The notes below the pieces were generated by a model. That model was given only the letters and a program-made list of their open reading frames with translations. It ran no database searches and was not told the origin of the DNA. Made by a program: the position numbers and the translations under genes. Positions 16,680 to 28,684 of a stretch of 64,000 nucleotides of DNA are shown here, piece by piece. The DNA comes from Candidatus Ferrigenium bremense (GTDB lineage Bacteria; Pseudomonadota; Gammaproteobacteria; Burkholderiales; Gallionellaceae), in the NCBI GenBank assembly GCA_019449635.1, contig JAGRPI010000006.1, forward strand, positions 37,633 to 101,632, read 5' to 3'. How positions within the stretch are numbered: position 1 is the stretch's first letter; every line of letters starts with the position of its first letter.

Positions 16680-19382
16680 ATGAGAAAGCCTGGTATCAAA
16701 GACTTCAAATACTACGTCGGTATCCGCTCACTGGCCGATATCGCGACCCGCGAGGACCGCATCTGCGTGCTGAACATCACCGGCAACGAATCCCGTACCG
16801 TGACCCCGGTCAGCCACGCCTATTCCGGCGGCAACATCGTGTTCGGCACTTCCCCCGGCCGCCGCGGGCAAGTCGTCGAGACACCTGCCGGCAACATCCC
16901 CGTGTACAACAACGTGCGCGAAGGCATGGAAGCCGGCCACAAGTTCAACGTCGGCGTGGTCTACCTGCCGCCTTCCGCCGTGCGCGACGGCGTGGCCGAA
17001 CTGATCCGCATCAATCCCGACGTCGAAAAAGTCATCATCATCACCGAAAAAATATCGGTGCATGATTCGCGCGAAATCCGCGCACTCGGCCAGCAACGCG
17101 GCGTGGATATCTTCGGCGGGAACTGCCTGGGTGTGGCCGACTCCTGGAACCAGGTGCGCATCGGCGGTGCACTGGGCGGCGACAACCCTGGCGAAACCCT
17201 GCGCAAAGGCTCGGTTGCCATCTTCTCCAACTCCGGCAACTTCACCACCACCATCGCCAATTACCTGTCCATCGGCGGCTGGGGCACCACGACGCTGATC
17301 TCCAGCGGCAAGGACATCTACATCAATTACGCGGCGCCTGAATTCGCCTACGCCATGGCCAACGACGAGCGCACCAAGGCGGCGGTGTTGTATTCCGAGC
17401 CGGGCGGCTACTACGAACACGATGTGGTCTTTGACAAGCCGGTGGTCGCCTGCGTGGTAGGCCGCTGGAAGGCCAGCCTGACCCGCGCCGTGGGCCACGC
17501 CGGCGCCATCGCCGGATCGGGCGACGACGCGCGCGCCAAGGAAAAATGGTTCATGGACAAGTTCGGCGTGAACGACCTGTATACCCCCGGCAATCCGGTA
17601 TGCTCGAAAAAAGGCGCGGTGGTCACCAACATCGCCCACATTCCAGAGGCGCTGACCGCGGTGATGAAACTGAATGGCGTTGAGAAAGACTTCGCGCCGG
17701 AAGGCAATCTGGAACTGAAGCCATGGTTCGGCGACAACCAGGGCCTGAAGCTGCCCGCTGCACTTGACATCCCCGTGGTCAAGGCCCTGGCGCCGTACGA
17801 CATGCAGATCGCGGAACTGCTGAAGAACGTCGGCGCCATCTTCCCGCGCCAGTCCATGAAGGACTGCTCGGGCAGCTCGGTGATGGATCCCAAGACGCAA
17901 GTCACCAAGGTCAACAACATCTCCATCCTCGACTGTTCCAAGCAGCCGCTGGAATCCAACCTGTGCCTGGCGCTGGTGCGCGAGCTCAACGACGAGAACG
18001 ACAACGCGCTGTACAACCTCGCGGTGGCCGCGCACGTCAACCTGCACGGCGATGCCATGCTGGCCGCTGCCGAAGCCGCGCGCGAAGCGGGCAATGCGCC
18101 CAACACCGCGATCAGCGCAGCCGTCGCCCTGCTGGGGCCGAAGCGTGCAGATGCCGCGCGCGCTGCCGCCGACTCCCTGACGGAAATCTTCGCGCACTCC
18201 GGTTTGGCGAAAGACGACGACGAACAGGCCAAGGTTACGCCTGCTGCGGCTACCGCAGAACAACTCGCCACGCTGCTAGGCTCAGCCCCCGACGCCAAGG
18301 CCGAAGCCATGCTCAAGGCCTTCGACAAGCGCGGTGCGAAATCCGTATTTGTGAAGTATCTGCGCTCGCTCAAAGGCCATCCCACGGCCGACGCCGTGCT
18401 GGCCGCACTGACCACCACCGTGGCCTGGGAGCCGCTGATGCGCAAGCGCATCTCCAAGCTGACCGTGCGCAACCTGCCCTGGTACACCAAGCTGTTCGGC
18501 ATGATCATCGGCGCGTCCACCGAAGCCAAGCACCACGCAGCCGGCAGCTTCTGCGGCGTGGACAACCAGGAAATCCTCGACTCCTGGACCGTCACGCAAC
18601 TGGCCTACATCTCGCTCTTGGGCGAGCGTCCAACCGCAGCCAGCCTGCTCCCGCTGCAAGTCATCCTGGGACTCATCATTTCCAACGGCGTGGGCACCAT
18701 CTCGGCACAGGGCTGCAAGGGCGCGGTATCCGCCGACGGCCCCGAGTCGCCGGAGCGCGTGCAGATCAACAAGGGCATGATCGGCTTCCTCACCCACACC
18801 GGCTTCGCCCACGGCGGCAACGGCTACGAAGGCATCCAGTTCCTGATCGAGAATTTCAAGGACACCTCGCTGGCTGATGCGGGCAATGCCAACCACGGCC
18901 TCGACCTGAAGAAGATGACCACCGACTTCGCCATCTCCTTCAACAAGGAGAAGAAGCAGAGCAAGGCGCTGGGTACCGGCGTGCGCAACATCCCCGGCGT
19001 GAACCACCCGGTGTTCAAGGGCCTGCCGGTCAACAAAGACCCGCGCGAGACTTTCATCTCCGAGTTCTTTGCCGAGCGTGGTGAGAAGAACGTGTTCCAC
19101 GACTTCTACAAGACGCTGGTGCAGTCGCTGTACGACAACGGTGTGACCAGCAACGTGTTCTGCGTGAACATCGACGCCGTGATCGCAGCCTCGTTGCTCA
19201 AGCTCTTGTGGCCGCGCTACCGCAACGGCCAGTTCAGCGAGAACCTGATGGAAATGGCCGCCTTCACCGCCTTCCTGTTCGGCCGCATGGCAGGATGTGC
19301 CGGCGAGATTGACGACCACATCAACCGCGGACGCAACATGGATACGCGCACGCCGGCTTCGTCGTGCACGCATGTTTCCTAG
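16680..19382 (+). CDS. aclA: ATP-citrate lyase large (alpha) subunit, enlarged and divergent form
   Basis: A 900-residue protein combining a SucD-like CoA-binding/ligase module and a citrate-synthase-like lyase module. The phosphohistidine motif AVGHAGAIAGSG (H273) is intact. Usual AclA proteins are about 600 residues; here about 250 extra residues, largely Ala-rich and helical-looking, lie between the modules. In the lyase module, the position of the ACL motif ADHGPAVSG reads SNGVGTISAQG (N669), and the GIGHR position reads GTGVR (V768), while the catalytic Asp in VNIDAVIA (D832) is kept. This resembles the so-called type II ACLs reported from some autotrophic proteobacteria. ATG 16680 is preferred over GTG 16671 because AAAGG lies 8 bases upstream. 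Confidence 0.8.
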   Translation: MRKPGIKDFKYYVGIRSLADIATREDRICVLNITGNESRTVTPVSHAYSGGNIVFGTSPGRRGQVVETPAGNIPVYNNVREGMEAGHKFNVGVVYLPPSAVRDGVAELIRINPDVEKVIIITEKISVHDSREIRALGQQRGVDIFGGNCLGVADSWNQVRIGGALGGDNPGETLRKGSVAIFSNSGNFTTTIANYLSIGGWGTTTLISSGKDIYINYAAPEFAYAMANDERTKAAVLYSEPGGYYEHDVVFDKPVVACVVGRWKASLTRAVGHAGAIAGSGDDARAKEKWFMDKFGVNDLYTPGNPVCSKKGAVVTNIAHIPEALTAVMKLNGVEKDFAPEGNLELKPWFGDNQGLKLPAALDIPVVKALAPYDMQIAELLKNVGAIFPRQSMKDCSGSSVMDPKTQVTKVNNISILDCSKQPLESNLCLALVRELNDENDNALYNLAVAAHVNLHGDAMLAAAEAAREAGNAPNTAISAAVALLGPKRADAARAAADSLTEIFAHSGLAKDDDEQAKVTPAAATAEQLATLLGSAPDAKAEAMLKAFDKRGAKSVFVKYLRSLKGHPTADAVLAALTTTVAWEPLMRKRISKLTVRNLPWYTKLFGMIIGASTEAKHHAAGSFCGVDNQEILDSWTVTQLAYISLLGERPTAASLLPLQVILGLIISNGVGTISAQGCKGAVSADGPESPERVQINKGMIGFLTHTGFAHGGNGYEGIQFLIENFKDTSLADAGNANHGLDLKKMTTDFAISFNKEKKQSKALGTGVRNIPGVNHPVFKGLPVNKDPRETFISEFFAERGEKNVFHDFYKTLVQSLYDNGVTSNVFCVNIDAVIAASLLKLLWPRYRNGQFSENLMEMAAFTAFLFGRMAGCAGEIDDHINRGRNMDTRTPASSCTHVS

Positions 19383-19432
19383 GAGCACCGATTTCCGATT
19401 TTTTGCGCAATTTTCCCGGAGCAGAACGCAAG

Positions 19433-19504
19433 ATGGGTGGAGCTACAGTGCGGAACCCAATCGACAGTTCACCGATCTCCGATGGGTTGCGTTGTTTCAC
19501 CCAT
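19433..19504. repeat. Nested inverted repeat between aclA and acn
   Basis: ATGGGTG (19433-19439) pairs with CACCCAT (19498-19504), and inside them GAACCCAATC faces GATGGGTTGC. The nested double-hairpin plan is the same as in the GTAGGTCGGGTTAG elements at 23751 and 25962, but the sequence differs and is more degenerate. Confidence 0.5.
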
Positions 19505-19540
19505 GATTGATTATTAATTTGAAATTTATGGAGAGTATTC

Positions 19541-21490
19541 ATGACCGCACTTAACGTTGCACAGAAAATCCTCCTGGCCAATGCGGCCGGGGGATTGAAG
19601 CAGCTCCCGGAGCAGGGCAAGCCGCTGGAGATCCAGTTCACCCATACCCTTTACCAGGACGCCACCGGCACCGCTGCCGCGCTGGCCTTCGAGAAGATGG
19701 GCGTGGATCGCGTGAAGACCACCTCGGTCATCGTGGTGGACCACAAGACCCTGCAAGTCGGCTACATCGACGGCGACGACCACCGCTACCTCGAAACCTT
19801 CAGCAAGAAATACGGCTGCTGGTTCTCGCGCGGCGGTCTCGGCATCTGCCATAGCGTGTTCCTCGAGGATTTCGCGACTCCCGGCAAGTCGGTGATCGGT
19901 TCAGATTCGCACACCACCAACGCCGGCGGCATGGGCATGCTGGCCATGGGCGCGGGCGGCACGGACGTGAGCTTCGCGATGGCCGGCACTTCCTACAAGA
20001 TATCAATGCCGAACGTAGTGCAGGTGAACCTCACCGGTGCGCTGCATCCGGGTGTGCTCGCCAAGGACGTGATCCTGAACGTGCTCAAGGTGATCGGCAT
20101 CAAGGGCAACAAGGATATCTGCCTGGAATACACCGGGCCGGGCCTGAAGAGCCTGAATGTCACCGATCGTGCCACCATCTGCAACATGGGCACCGAGGCC
20201 GGCGTCGCCTTCTCGATCTTCCCGTCGGACGAGATCACCAAGGCCTATCTCGAAGGGCGCAAGCGCGCTGGCGACTTCAAGCCGCTGGCCGCCGATACGG
20301 GCGCAACCTATTCGCGTACCGTCGAGATCAACCTGTCCGACCTGCAGCCGACCATCGCGCTGTATCCGCGCCTGAAGGGCATGGAGCCGGTATCCAAGCA
20401 TGCCGGCATGCCCATCGATGCGGTGTTCATCGGCAGTTGCACCAATTCCAATTACGAGAACCTGGCGCGCGTCGGCGAGCTGCTGCGCGGCAAGAAGGTC
20501 AAGGTCGATACCGCTATCGCCCCCGGCTCGCAGGCTATTGCGCGCCAACTGGCGGCGGCCGGCTATCTGGAAGTCTTCTACGCCGCCGGTGTGCGCGTAC
20601 TGGAAAACGCCTGCTCCGCGTGTATCGGCCAGGGTTTCAGCCCACCCAGCAATGGCGTGATGCTGTCCACCGCCAACCGCAACTTCGAAGGCCGTTCCGG
20701 CACCGAGACCGCTGCCGTGCATCTGGTCAGCCCGGTGACTGCTGCGGCGAGCGCCGTGATGGGCAAGCTGACCGACCCGCGCGATCTGCTCGCTGACAAT
20801 CCCGATCTCGTCATCAAGCTGGTTCCGCCAGTGGTTGACATGGATGCCTATGTTGCTCCACTGCCGCCTGCGGAAGCCGCCAAGGTGGTGATGCGCTACG
20901 GTCCGGATATCGCGCCGCTGCCGACGCTCGATCCGTTGCCGGCCAAGCTGGCGGGCGAAGTGTTGCTCAAGCTCGGCAACGAGATCACGACCGACCATAT
21001 CCAGCCTGCCGGCAAATATCTGTCGCTGCGTTCCAATGCGGACGAGTACGCCAAGCAGGCGACCTTCGTCCAGGTGGACAAGACCTTCAGTACCCGCGCG
21101 GCGGCAGTGCGCGATGCGGGCGGTCATGGTTTCATCGTGGCCGGCGACGGCTACGGCATGGGCAGTTCGCGCGAGCATGCCGGGCTGTGCCCGCGCATCC
21201 TCGGCGTGCGCGCCATCGTGGCCAAGGGCTTCGAGCGTATCCACCTGGCTAACCTCGCCAACTTCGGCATCCTGGGACTGACCTTCGAGAATCCGGCTGA
21301 CCTGGAGCGCATCCAGCAGGGCGCGAAGGTGTCCCTCGACACCTCCGGCCTTGAAAGTGGCCAGCTCAAGCTGGTGGTCGAGGGCGTCGGCGACATGCCT
21401 CTCAAGCTCGCACAGGGCAAGGAAGATATTCCGATGATCCGCGCAGGCGGAGCGCTTTCGCTGTTCGCCAGCCAGATGAAGGCGGCCTGA
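19541..21490 (+). CDS. acn: Aconitate hydratase (about 650-residue type)
   Basis: Interconverts citrate and isocitrate using a [4Fe-4S] cluster. The 649-residue product belongs to the shorter aconitase class, related to mitochondrial-type and isopropylmalate isomerases, rather than the 860-900-residue AcnA/AcnB common in this group. Cluster cysteines appear in GSCTNSN and in CSACIGQG; SDSHTTNAGG and the C-terminal swivel-domain motif YGMGSSREHAG are intact. It starts ATG after a GGAGAG ribosome site. It lies between aclA and icd in the same orientation, consistent with a citrate-isocitrate module linked to ACL. Confidence 0.93.
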   Translation: MTALNVAQKILLANAAGGLKQLPEQGKPLEIQFTHTLYQDATGTAAALAFEKMGVDRVKTTSVIVVDHKTLQVGYIDGDDHRYLETFSKKYGCWFSRGGLGICHSVFLEDFATPGKSVIGSDSHTTNAGGMGMLAMGAGGTDVSFAMAGTSYKISMPNVVQVNLTGALHPGVLAKDVILNVLKVIGIKGNKDICLEYTGPGLKSLNVTDRATICNMGTEAGVAFSIFPSDEITKAYLEGRKRAGDFKPLAADTGATYSRTVEINLSDLQPTIALYPRLKGMEPVSKHAGMPIDAVFIGSCTNSNYENLARVGELLRGKKVKVDTAIAPGSQAIARQLAAAGYLEVFYAAGVRVLENACSACIGQGFSPPSNGVMLSTANRNFEGRSGTETAAVHLVSPVTAAASAVMGKLTDPRDLLADNPDLVIKLVPPVVDMDAYVAPLPPAEAAKVVMRYGPDIAPLPTLDPLPAKLAGEVLLKLGNEITTDHIQPAGKYLSLRSNADEYAKQATFVQVDKTFSTRAAAVRDAGGHGFIVAGDGYGMGSSREHAGLCPRILGVRAIVAKGFERIHLANLANFGILGLTFENPADLERIQQGAKVSLDTSGLESGQLKLVVEGVGDMPLKLAQGKEDIPMIRAGGALSLFASQMKAA

Positions 21491-23746
<2,256 letters not shown>

Positions 23747-23750
23747 AGGA

Positions 23751-23841
23751 GTAGGTCGGGTTAGCGGCTTTATCGCGTAACCCGACATAATCTGCACAAA
23801 ACGTCGGGTTACGGTGCAAAACCGCATCTAACCCGACCTAC
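23751..23841. repeat. GTAGGTCGGGTTAG palindromic element, copy 1
   Basis: Perfect 14-base outer arms, GTAGGTCGGGTTAG (23751-23764) and CTAACCCGACCTAC (23828-23841). Inside them a CGTAACCCGAC / GTCGGGTTACG pair gives a nested structure. A second copy of the same family lies at 25962-26054. Confidence 0.9.
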
Positions 23842-23873
23842 ATGTTTAACCGACAACGAATTTAGGGACTACC

Positions 23874-25034
23874 ATGAACTTGCATGAATATCAGGCCAAG
23901 CAGGTGCTGCGCAAATACGGCATTGCCACACCGCGCGGCGTGGCGATAGACAGCGTCTCCCAGGCGGACGGCGCGATGGCGGAACTGGGCGGCAGCGCCT
24001 GGGTGGTCAAGGCGCAGATCCACGCCGGCGGGCGCGGCAAGGCCGGCGGCGTGAAGCTGGTGCGCTCGCACGATGCTGCCAGGGAAGCGGTGAACGCGCT
24101 GCTCGGCAAAACCCTGGTGACCTACCAGAACGCGCCCGAAGGGCAGATGGTGTCGCGCCTGCTGATTGAGGAAACGCTGCCGATCAAGCGCGAGCTCTAC
24201 ATCAGCCTGACCGTGGATCGAGAGACCGAGCGCGTCGCGCTGGTCGCGTCGAGCGAGGGCGGCATGGAGATCGAGGAAGTCGCCGAGCACTCCCCGGAAA
24301 AGATCCTCAAGGAATTCTGCGACCCGCTGCTCGGCCTGCAGGACTTCCAGTGCCGCGCGCTGGCTTTCGGCCTCAAGCTGGAAGGCACGCAGATCGGCGA
24401 ATTCTGCAAGCTCGCCAAGGGCCTCTATAAATTGTTCATCGAAAACGACCTCGCGATGGCCGAAATCAACCCGCTGATCGTGACCGAGACGGGCAACCTC
24501 GTGGCGCTCGACTGCAAGATCGGCGTGGACGACAACGCGGTGTTCCGCCACAAGGATCTTGCCGCGATGAACGACAACAGCCAGATCGACCCGAAAGAGG
24601 TTGCCGCGAAGGAATGCGAGATCAGCTACATCGCGCTCTCCGGCAATATCGGCTGCATGGTCAACGGTGCAGGCCTCGCGATGGCGACCATGGATCTTAT
24701 CAAGCTGCACGGCGGCCAGCCCGCCAACTTCCTGGACGTCGGCGGCGGCGCCACTGCGGAAGTGGTGGCCAAGGCGTTCAAGATCATCCTGTCCGACAGC
24801 AACGTCAAGGCGGTGCTGGTCAACATCTTCGGCGGCATCATGCGCTGCGACATCATCGCCACGGGCATCATCGCCGCGGTCAAGGAAGTCGGCGTGAAAG
24901 TGCCGGTGATCGTGCGCCTCGAAGGCACCAACGTCGAACTGGGGCAGAAGATGCTTGCAGAGAGCGGCGTCGGCGTGATCTCCGCCAGCGACATGACCGA
25001 TGCGGCCAAGCGCGCCGTGGCAGCGGTCGCCTGA
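23874..25034 (+). CDS. sucC: Succinyl-CoA synthetase beta subunit (ADP-forming)
   Basis: Beta subunit of succinyl-CoA ligase, binding nucleotide through its ATP-grasp domain. The 386-residue length is standard. It begins [20 protein letters not shown], has [16 protein letters not shown] in the ATP-grasp part, [12 protein letters not shown] for the metal site, and [18 protein letters not shown] plus GGGATAEVV and IFGGIMRCD in the ligase domain. It is followed 35 bases later by sucD. It is a clear paralogue of the aclB product, which helps to separate the two functions. Confidence 0.97.
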   Translation: MNLHEYQAKQVLRKYGIATPRGVAIDSVSQADGAMAELGGSAWVVKAQIHAGGRGKAGGVKLVRSHDAAREAVNALLGKTLVTYQNAPEGQMVSRLLIEETLPIKRELYISLTVDRETERVALVASSEGGMEIEEVAEHSPEKILKEFCDPLLGLQDFQCRALAFGLKLEGTQIGEFCKLAKGLYKLFIENDLAMAEINPLIVTETGNLVALDCKIGVDDNAVFRHKDLAAMNDNSQIDPKEVAAKECEISYIALSGNIGCMVNGAGLAMATMDLIKLHGGQPANFLDVGGGATAEVVAKAFKIILSDSNVKAVLVNIFGGIMRCDIIATGIIAAVKEVGVKVPVIVRLEGTNVELGQKMLAESGVGVISASDMTDAAKRAVAAVA

Positions 25035-25069
25035 CATAACGGCAAACAGAAAATTTCAAGGACTCTCTC

Positions 25070-25951
25070 ATGAGCATTCTCGTAAACAAAGATACCAAGG
25101 TCCTGTGCCAGGGTTTCACCGGAAAACAGGGTACCTTCCACTCCGAACAGGCGATCGCCTACGGCACAAAGATGGTCGGCGGCGTGACGCCGGGCAAGGG
25201 CGGGCAGACGCATATCGGCCTGCCGGTCTTCGACACCATGCGCGACGCGGTGCGTGCCACCGGCGCAGATGCCACGATGATCTACGTGCCGCCCGGTTTC
25301 GCGGCAGACGGCATCATGGAAGCGGCAGATGCCGGAATCAGGGTGATTGTCTGCATCACCGAAGGCATTCCGGTGCTGGACATGCTCAACGTGAAAGCGG
25401 CACTGCGCGCCAACGACGCCATCCTGATCGGCCCGAACTGTCCCGGCATCATCACGCCGGGCGAATGCAAGATCGGCATCATGCCCGGCTTCATCCACAA
25501 GAAGGGCAAGGTCGGCGTGGTGTCGCGCTCCGGCACGCTCACCTACGAAGCGGTGTACCAGACCACAAGGCTCGGCCTGGGACAATCCACCTGCATCGGC
25601 ATCGGCGGCGACCCGATCAAGGGGCTGGATTTCATCGACTGTCTGAAGATGTTCCAGGACGATCCCGAGACCGAGGCGATCATCATGGTCGGTGAGATCG
25701 GCGGCAATCGCGAGGAAGCGGCGGCGGAATACATCAAGGCGCACATCACCAAGCCGGTGGCCGGCTACATCGCCGGACAGACCGCGCCCAAGGGCAAGCG
25801 CATGGGCCATGCCGGCGCGATCATCGCCGGCGGCAAGGGGCTGGCATCGGACAAGATGGCAGCGCTCGAAGCGGCCGGTGTAGTGGTGGCAAAATCGCCT
25901 GCCGGTCTGGGCGAAGCGATGATCGAGGCGATCAGCAGAAAAGCCAAGTAA
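25070..25951 (+). CDS. sucD: Succinyl-CoA synthetase alpha subunit
   Basis: CoA-binding subunit carrying the phosphohistidine. The 293-residue product has the CoA-binding start [49 protein letters not shown], and the phosphohistidine loop [14 protein letters not shown] (His near residue 247). It follows sucC with an AAGGACT ribosome site and has standard length. Together they interconvert succinyl-CoA and succinate with substrate-level ATP formation, reversible in the reductive direction. Confidence 0.97.
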   Translation: MSILVNKDTKVLCQGFTGKQGTFHSEQAIAYGTKMVGGVTPGKGGQTHIGLPVFDTMRDAVRATGADATMIYVPPGFAADGIMEAADAGIRVIVCITEGIPVLDMLNVKAALRANDAILIGPNCPGIITPGECKIGIMPGFIHKKGKVGVVSRSGTLTYEAVYQTTRLGLGQSTCIGIGGDPIKGLDFIDCLKMFQDDPETEAIIMVGEIGGNREEAAAEYIKAHITKPVAGYIAGQTAPKGKRMGHAGAIIAGGKGLASDKMAALEAAGVVVAKSPAGLGEAMIEAISRKAK

Positions 25952-25961
25952 TAATGCGGAC

Positions 25962-26054
25962 GTAGGTCGGGTTAGGCGCGGTTCCTTGCGCCGTAACCCG
26001 ACGTTTCGTATCGATCATGTCGGGTTACGCGATAAATCCGCTAACCCGACCTAC
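25962..26054. repeat. GTAGGTCGGGTTAG palindromic element, copy 2
   Basis: Perfect 14-base outer arms at 25962-25975 and 26041-26054, with an internal CGTAACCCGAC / GTCGGGTTACG pair, the same layout as the copy at 23751. It occupies most of the sucD-fumA gap. Confidence 0.9.
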
Positions 26055-26083
26055 GTATACTGCTTTTTTCAGGATAAATCAGC

Positions 26084-27592
26084 ATGATCACCATCCGCCA
26101 GGAAGACCTCATCGCCAGCGTTGCCGACGCATTGCAATACATCTCCTACTACCATCCGCTCGACTACATCCAGGCGCTGGGCAAGGCATACGAGCGCGAG
26201 CAGTCGCCCGCGGCGCGCGATGCCATCGCGCAGATCCTCACCAACTCGCGCATGAGCGCGCAGGGTCACCGGCCGATCTGCCAGGACACCGGCATCGTGA
26301 CGGCCTTCGTCAAGGTGGGCATGGACGTGCGCTGGGACGATGCGAAGATGAGCGTCGCCGACATGGTCAACGAGGGCGTGCGCCGCGCCTACCTGAACCC
26401 GGACAACACGCTGCGCGCCTCGGTGCTCGCCGACCCCGCCGGCGCGCGCAAGAACACGAAAGACAACACGCCCGCCGTGATCCATTTCGAGATCGTCGCT
26501 GGTGATAAAGTTGAAATCACCCTCGCCGCGAAAGGCGGCGGCTCGGAGAACAAGTCTGCGTTCGCCGCACTCAATCCCTCGGACAGCATCGTGGACTGGG
26601 TGCTGGAGACCCTGCCCGAGATGGGTGCGGGCTGGTGCCCGCCGGGCATCCTCGGCGTCGGCATCGGCGGCACGGCGGAGAAGGCCATGCTGCTCGCCAA
26701 AGAGGCGCTGATGGAGCCGGTGGACATCCAGGAACTGCAGGCACGCGGCGCGAAGAATCGCGTGGAGGAACTGCGCCTGGAACTGTTCGAGAAGATCAAC
26801 GCGCTAGGTATCGGCGCGCAGGGGCTGGGCGGCCTCACCACCGTGGTGGACGTGAAGATCAAGGACTATCCCACCCACGCCGCCAGCCTGCCGGTGGCCA
26901 TCATCCCCAACTGCGCCGCCACGCGCCACATCCACTTCACGCTCGACGGCAACGGCCCGGCGGTGCTGGTGCCGCCCTCGCTCGACGAGTGGCCAAAAGT
27001 CGAATGGCATCCCTCCGCGGATTCGCGCCGCGTAAACCTCGACAGCATCACGCGCGAGGAGATCGCGAGCTGGAAACCCGGCGAGACGCTGCTGCTGTCC
27101 GGCAAGCTGCTTACCGGCCGCGATGCCGCGCACAAGCGCATCGCCGACATGCTGGCGCGCGGCGAGAAACTGCCGGTGGACTTCAGCAACCGCTTCATCT
27201 ACTACGTCGGCCCGGTCGACCCCGTGCGCGACGAAGTGGTCGGTCCCGCCGGCCCCACCACCGCGACGCGCATGGATAAATTCACCGGCATGATGCTGGA
27301 AAAGACCGGCCTGATCGGCATGGTGGGCAAATCGGAGCGCGGCCCCGAAGCCATCGAAGCCATCAAGCGCAACAAGGCTGTGTACCTCATGGCGGTCGGC
27401 GGTGCGGCCTACCTCGTGTCCAAGGCGATCAAGGCATCCAGGGTGCTGGCCTTCGCCGACCTCGGCATGGAAGCCATCTACGAATTCACCGTGCAGGACA
27501 TGCCGGTCACCGTGGCGGTGGACAGCAAGGGCACCTCGGTGCACGAAACCGGCCCGGCGGAATGGCGCGTGAAGATCGGCAAGATTTCCTAG
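26084..27592 (+). CDS. fumA: Fumarate hydratase, class I (iron-sulfur)
   Basis: Interconverts fumarate and malate. The 502-residue protein is the single-chain class I type with both the alpha-like and beta-like regions. Cluster-ligand cysteines are expected in the segments GHRPICQDTGIVTAF (near residue 67) and IIPNCAATRHIHF; SEKG-type substrate motifs are represented by KGGGSENKSAFAALNPS. The C-terminal part has VGPAGPTTATRMDKFTGMML. A GGATAAATCAGC leader precedes the ATG. It closes the acl-acn-icd-suc cluster. Class I enzymes are oxygen-sensitive, in line with low-oxygen growth, but no class II gene can be assessed here. Confidence 0.95.
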   Translation: MITIRQEDLIASVADALQYISYYHPLDYIQALGKAYEREQSPAARDAIAQILTNSRMSAQGHRPICQDTGIVTAFVKVGMDVRWDDAKMSVADMVNEGVRRAYLNPDNTLRASVLADPAGARKNTKDNTPAVIHFEIVAGDKVEITLAAKGGGSENKSAFAALNPSDSIVDWVLETLPEMGAGWCPPGILGVGIGGTAEKAMLLAKEALMEPVDIQELQARGAKNRVEELRLELFEKINALGIGAQGLGGLTTVVDVKIKDYPTHAASLPVAIIPNCAATRHIHFTLDGNGPAVLVPPSLDEWPKVEWHPSADSRRVNLDSITREEIASWKPGETLLLSGKLLTGRDAAHKRIADMLARGEKLPVDFSNRFIYYVGPVDPVRDEVVGPAGPTTATRMDKFTGMMLEKTGLIGMVGKSERGPEAIEAIKRNKAVYLMAVGGAAYLVSKAIKASRVLAFADLGMEAIYEFTVQDMPVTVAVDSKGTSVHETGPAEWRVKIGKIS

Positions 27593-27608
27593 GAAAACGC
27601 CGATTCAA

Positions 27609-27644
27609 TCCGTTCGTGGTGAGCCCGTCGAACCATGATCGGAA
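27609..27644. repeat. Dispersed repeat fragment (CCGTTCGTGGTGAGCC type)
   Basis: The segment CCGTTCGTGGTGAGCCCG followed by TCGAACCATGATCGG is a close variant of a short palindromic repeat often seen between proteobacterial genes. A single copy is seen here, downstream of fumA. Confidence 0.5.
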
Positions 27645-27736
27645 GCGGCCGTTCAGGTCGAGCCATGACTGTCCATTGGGGGTGTTATACGGACGCCGGC
27701 ACACGGACGCCTAAGGGAGGACTTCGTCGCGGGGCG

Positions 27737-28495
27737 CTATTTTGCCGGGGGAAACTCCATGGCGGCCATTTCCCGCAGCGCAGCCTCTTCGCGAAGGAAA
27801 GTATCCACCGCCTTGGGATCGAATTGGCTGCCGGCCATGCGCAGGATTTCCGCCTTGGCGGTGTCAAAGGGTAGCGCCTTGCGGTAGGGGCGATCGAAGG
27901 TCATGGCATCGAGGGTGTCGATGATGGCGAAGAGCCTTGCTGCCAGGGGGATCTCCTCACCCTTGAGCCCTGCCGGGTAGCCTGAGCCATCGAAACGTTC
28001 CTCGTGACATAGAACGATATCCGCAGCCATGGAGAGGAAGGGCAGGTTCTGCAGGATGCGATGGCCGTTGCGCGGATGCTCCCGCATGATATGCCATTCC
28101 TCATCCGACAGGCGCCCCGGCTTCAGGAGCACGGCATCCGGCACGCCGATCTTTCCGATGTCGTGGAGCAGGCTGCCCCAATAGACTTCCCGGAGATCGT
28201 TTGCCTTTTTGTAGTGATGCGCTGCCAGGAGCAGCGTATGCGTCGCGACCCGCTTGGAATGAAGTCCGGTTTCCCGCTCTCTCAAGTCCAGGGCTTCGGC
28301 GAGGGATTCGACGAACATCTCGTAAGGGCCGTTTTCCAGACCGCCGAGGCGCTTGCGCGAATCCAGGAGGCAATGCTCACAGGTATGACGGCCGAGTATG
28401 CGGACATATTGCCGGTCGTGAGAAACCGAGCCGCATTCGGCACAGGCGGCGACGAAGCTGGCGGGCTCCGACGTGGGGGAAGTATGTCTATCCAT
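27737..28495 (-). CDS. HD-GYP domain protein with N-terminal zinc-ribbon-like segment
   Basis: A 252-residue protein. Residues 18-42 contain two CxxC pairs (C18, C21, C39, C42), suggesting a small metal-binding module. From about residue 60 comes an HD-GYP domain with HDIGKIGVPD (H111, D112), LKPGRLSDEEW and DGSGYP. HD-GYP proteins are usually cyclic di-GMP phosphodiesterases. The usual HHExxDGxGYP motif reads CHEERFDGSGYP here (163-174), so one of the His residues is replaced, which may affect metal binding. No receiver domain is present. It is transcribed divergently from the proton ATPase gene. Confidence 0.82.
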   Translation of the reverse strand: MDRHTSPTSEPASFVAACAECGSVSHDRQYVRILGRHTCEHCLLDSRKRLGGLENGPYEMFVESLAEALDLRERETGLHSKRVATHTLLLAAHHYKKANDLREVYWGSLLHDIGKIGVPDAVLLKPGRLSDEEWHIMREHPRNGHRILQNLPFLSMAADIVLCHEERFDGSGYPAGLKGEEIPLAARLFAIIDTLDAMTFDRPYRKALPFDTAKAEILRMAGSQFDPKAVDTFLREEAALREMAAMEFPPAK

Positions 28496-28684
28496 GGTGA
28501 TACTTGCTGCCCATAGAGATTCCAGGTTCCTATTGGACTCGTCCCTCCATACGAAGTCAAATTCAATCTGGAATTGACCAGAGGCAGTCGTTCAACAGCA
28601 GAGCCTCATGACATCTTGTCGAGGAAGACCAACCGGAGCAGTATCTGTTTTCGAGCCGGATATCCGCAAAGAAGGATGGTCGCT

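Noticed and set aside
16728..18263. 511-codon minus-strand frame opposite aclA
   Set aside because: Shadow of a GC-rich gene; composition rich in Gly/Val/Arg/His with no motif, and the plus-strand gene is clearly real.
23751..26054. CRISPR-like array from the repeated GGTCGGGTTA wording
   Set aside because: The copies are palindromic intergenic elements 2.2 kb apart, with no regular spacers and no cas genes.
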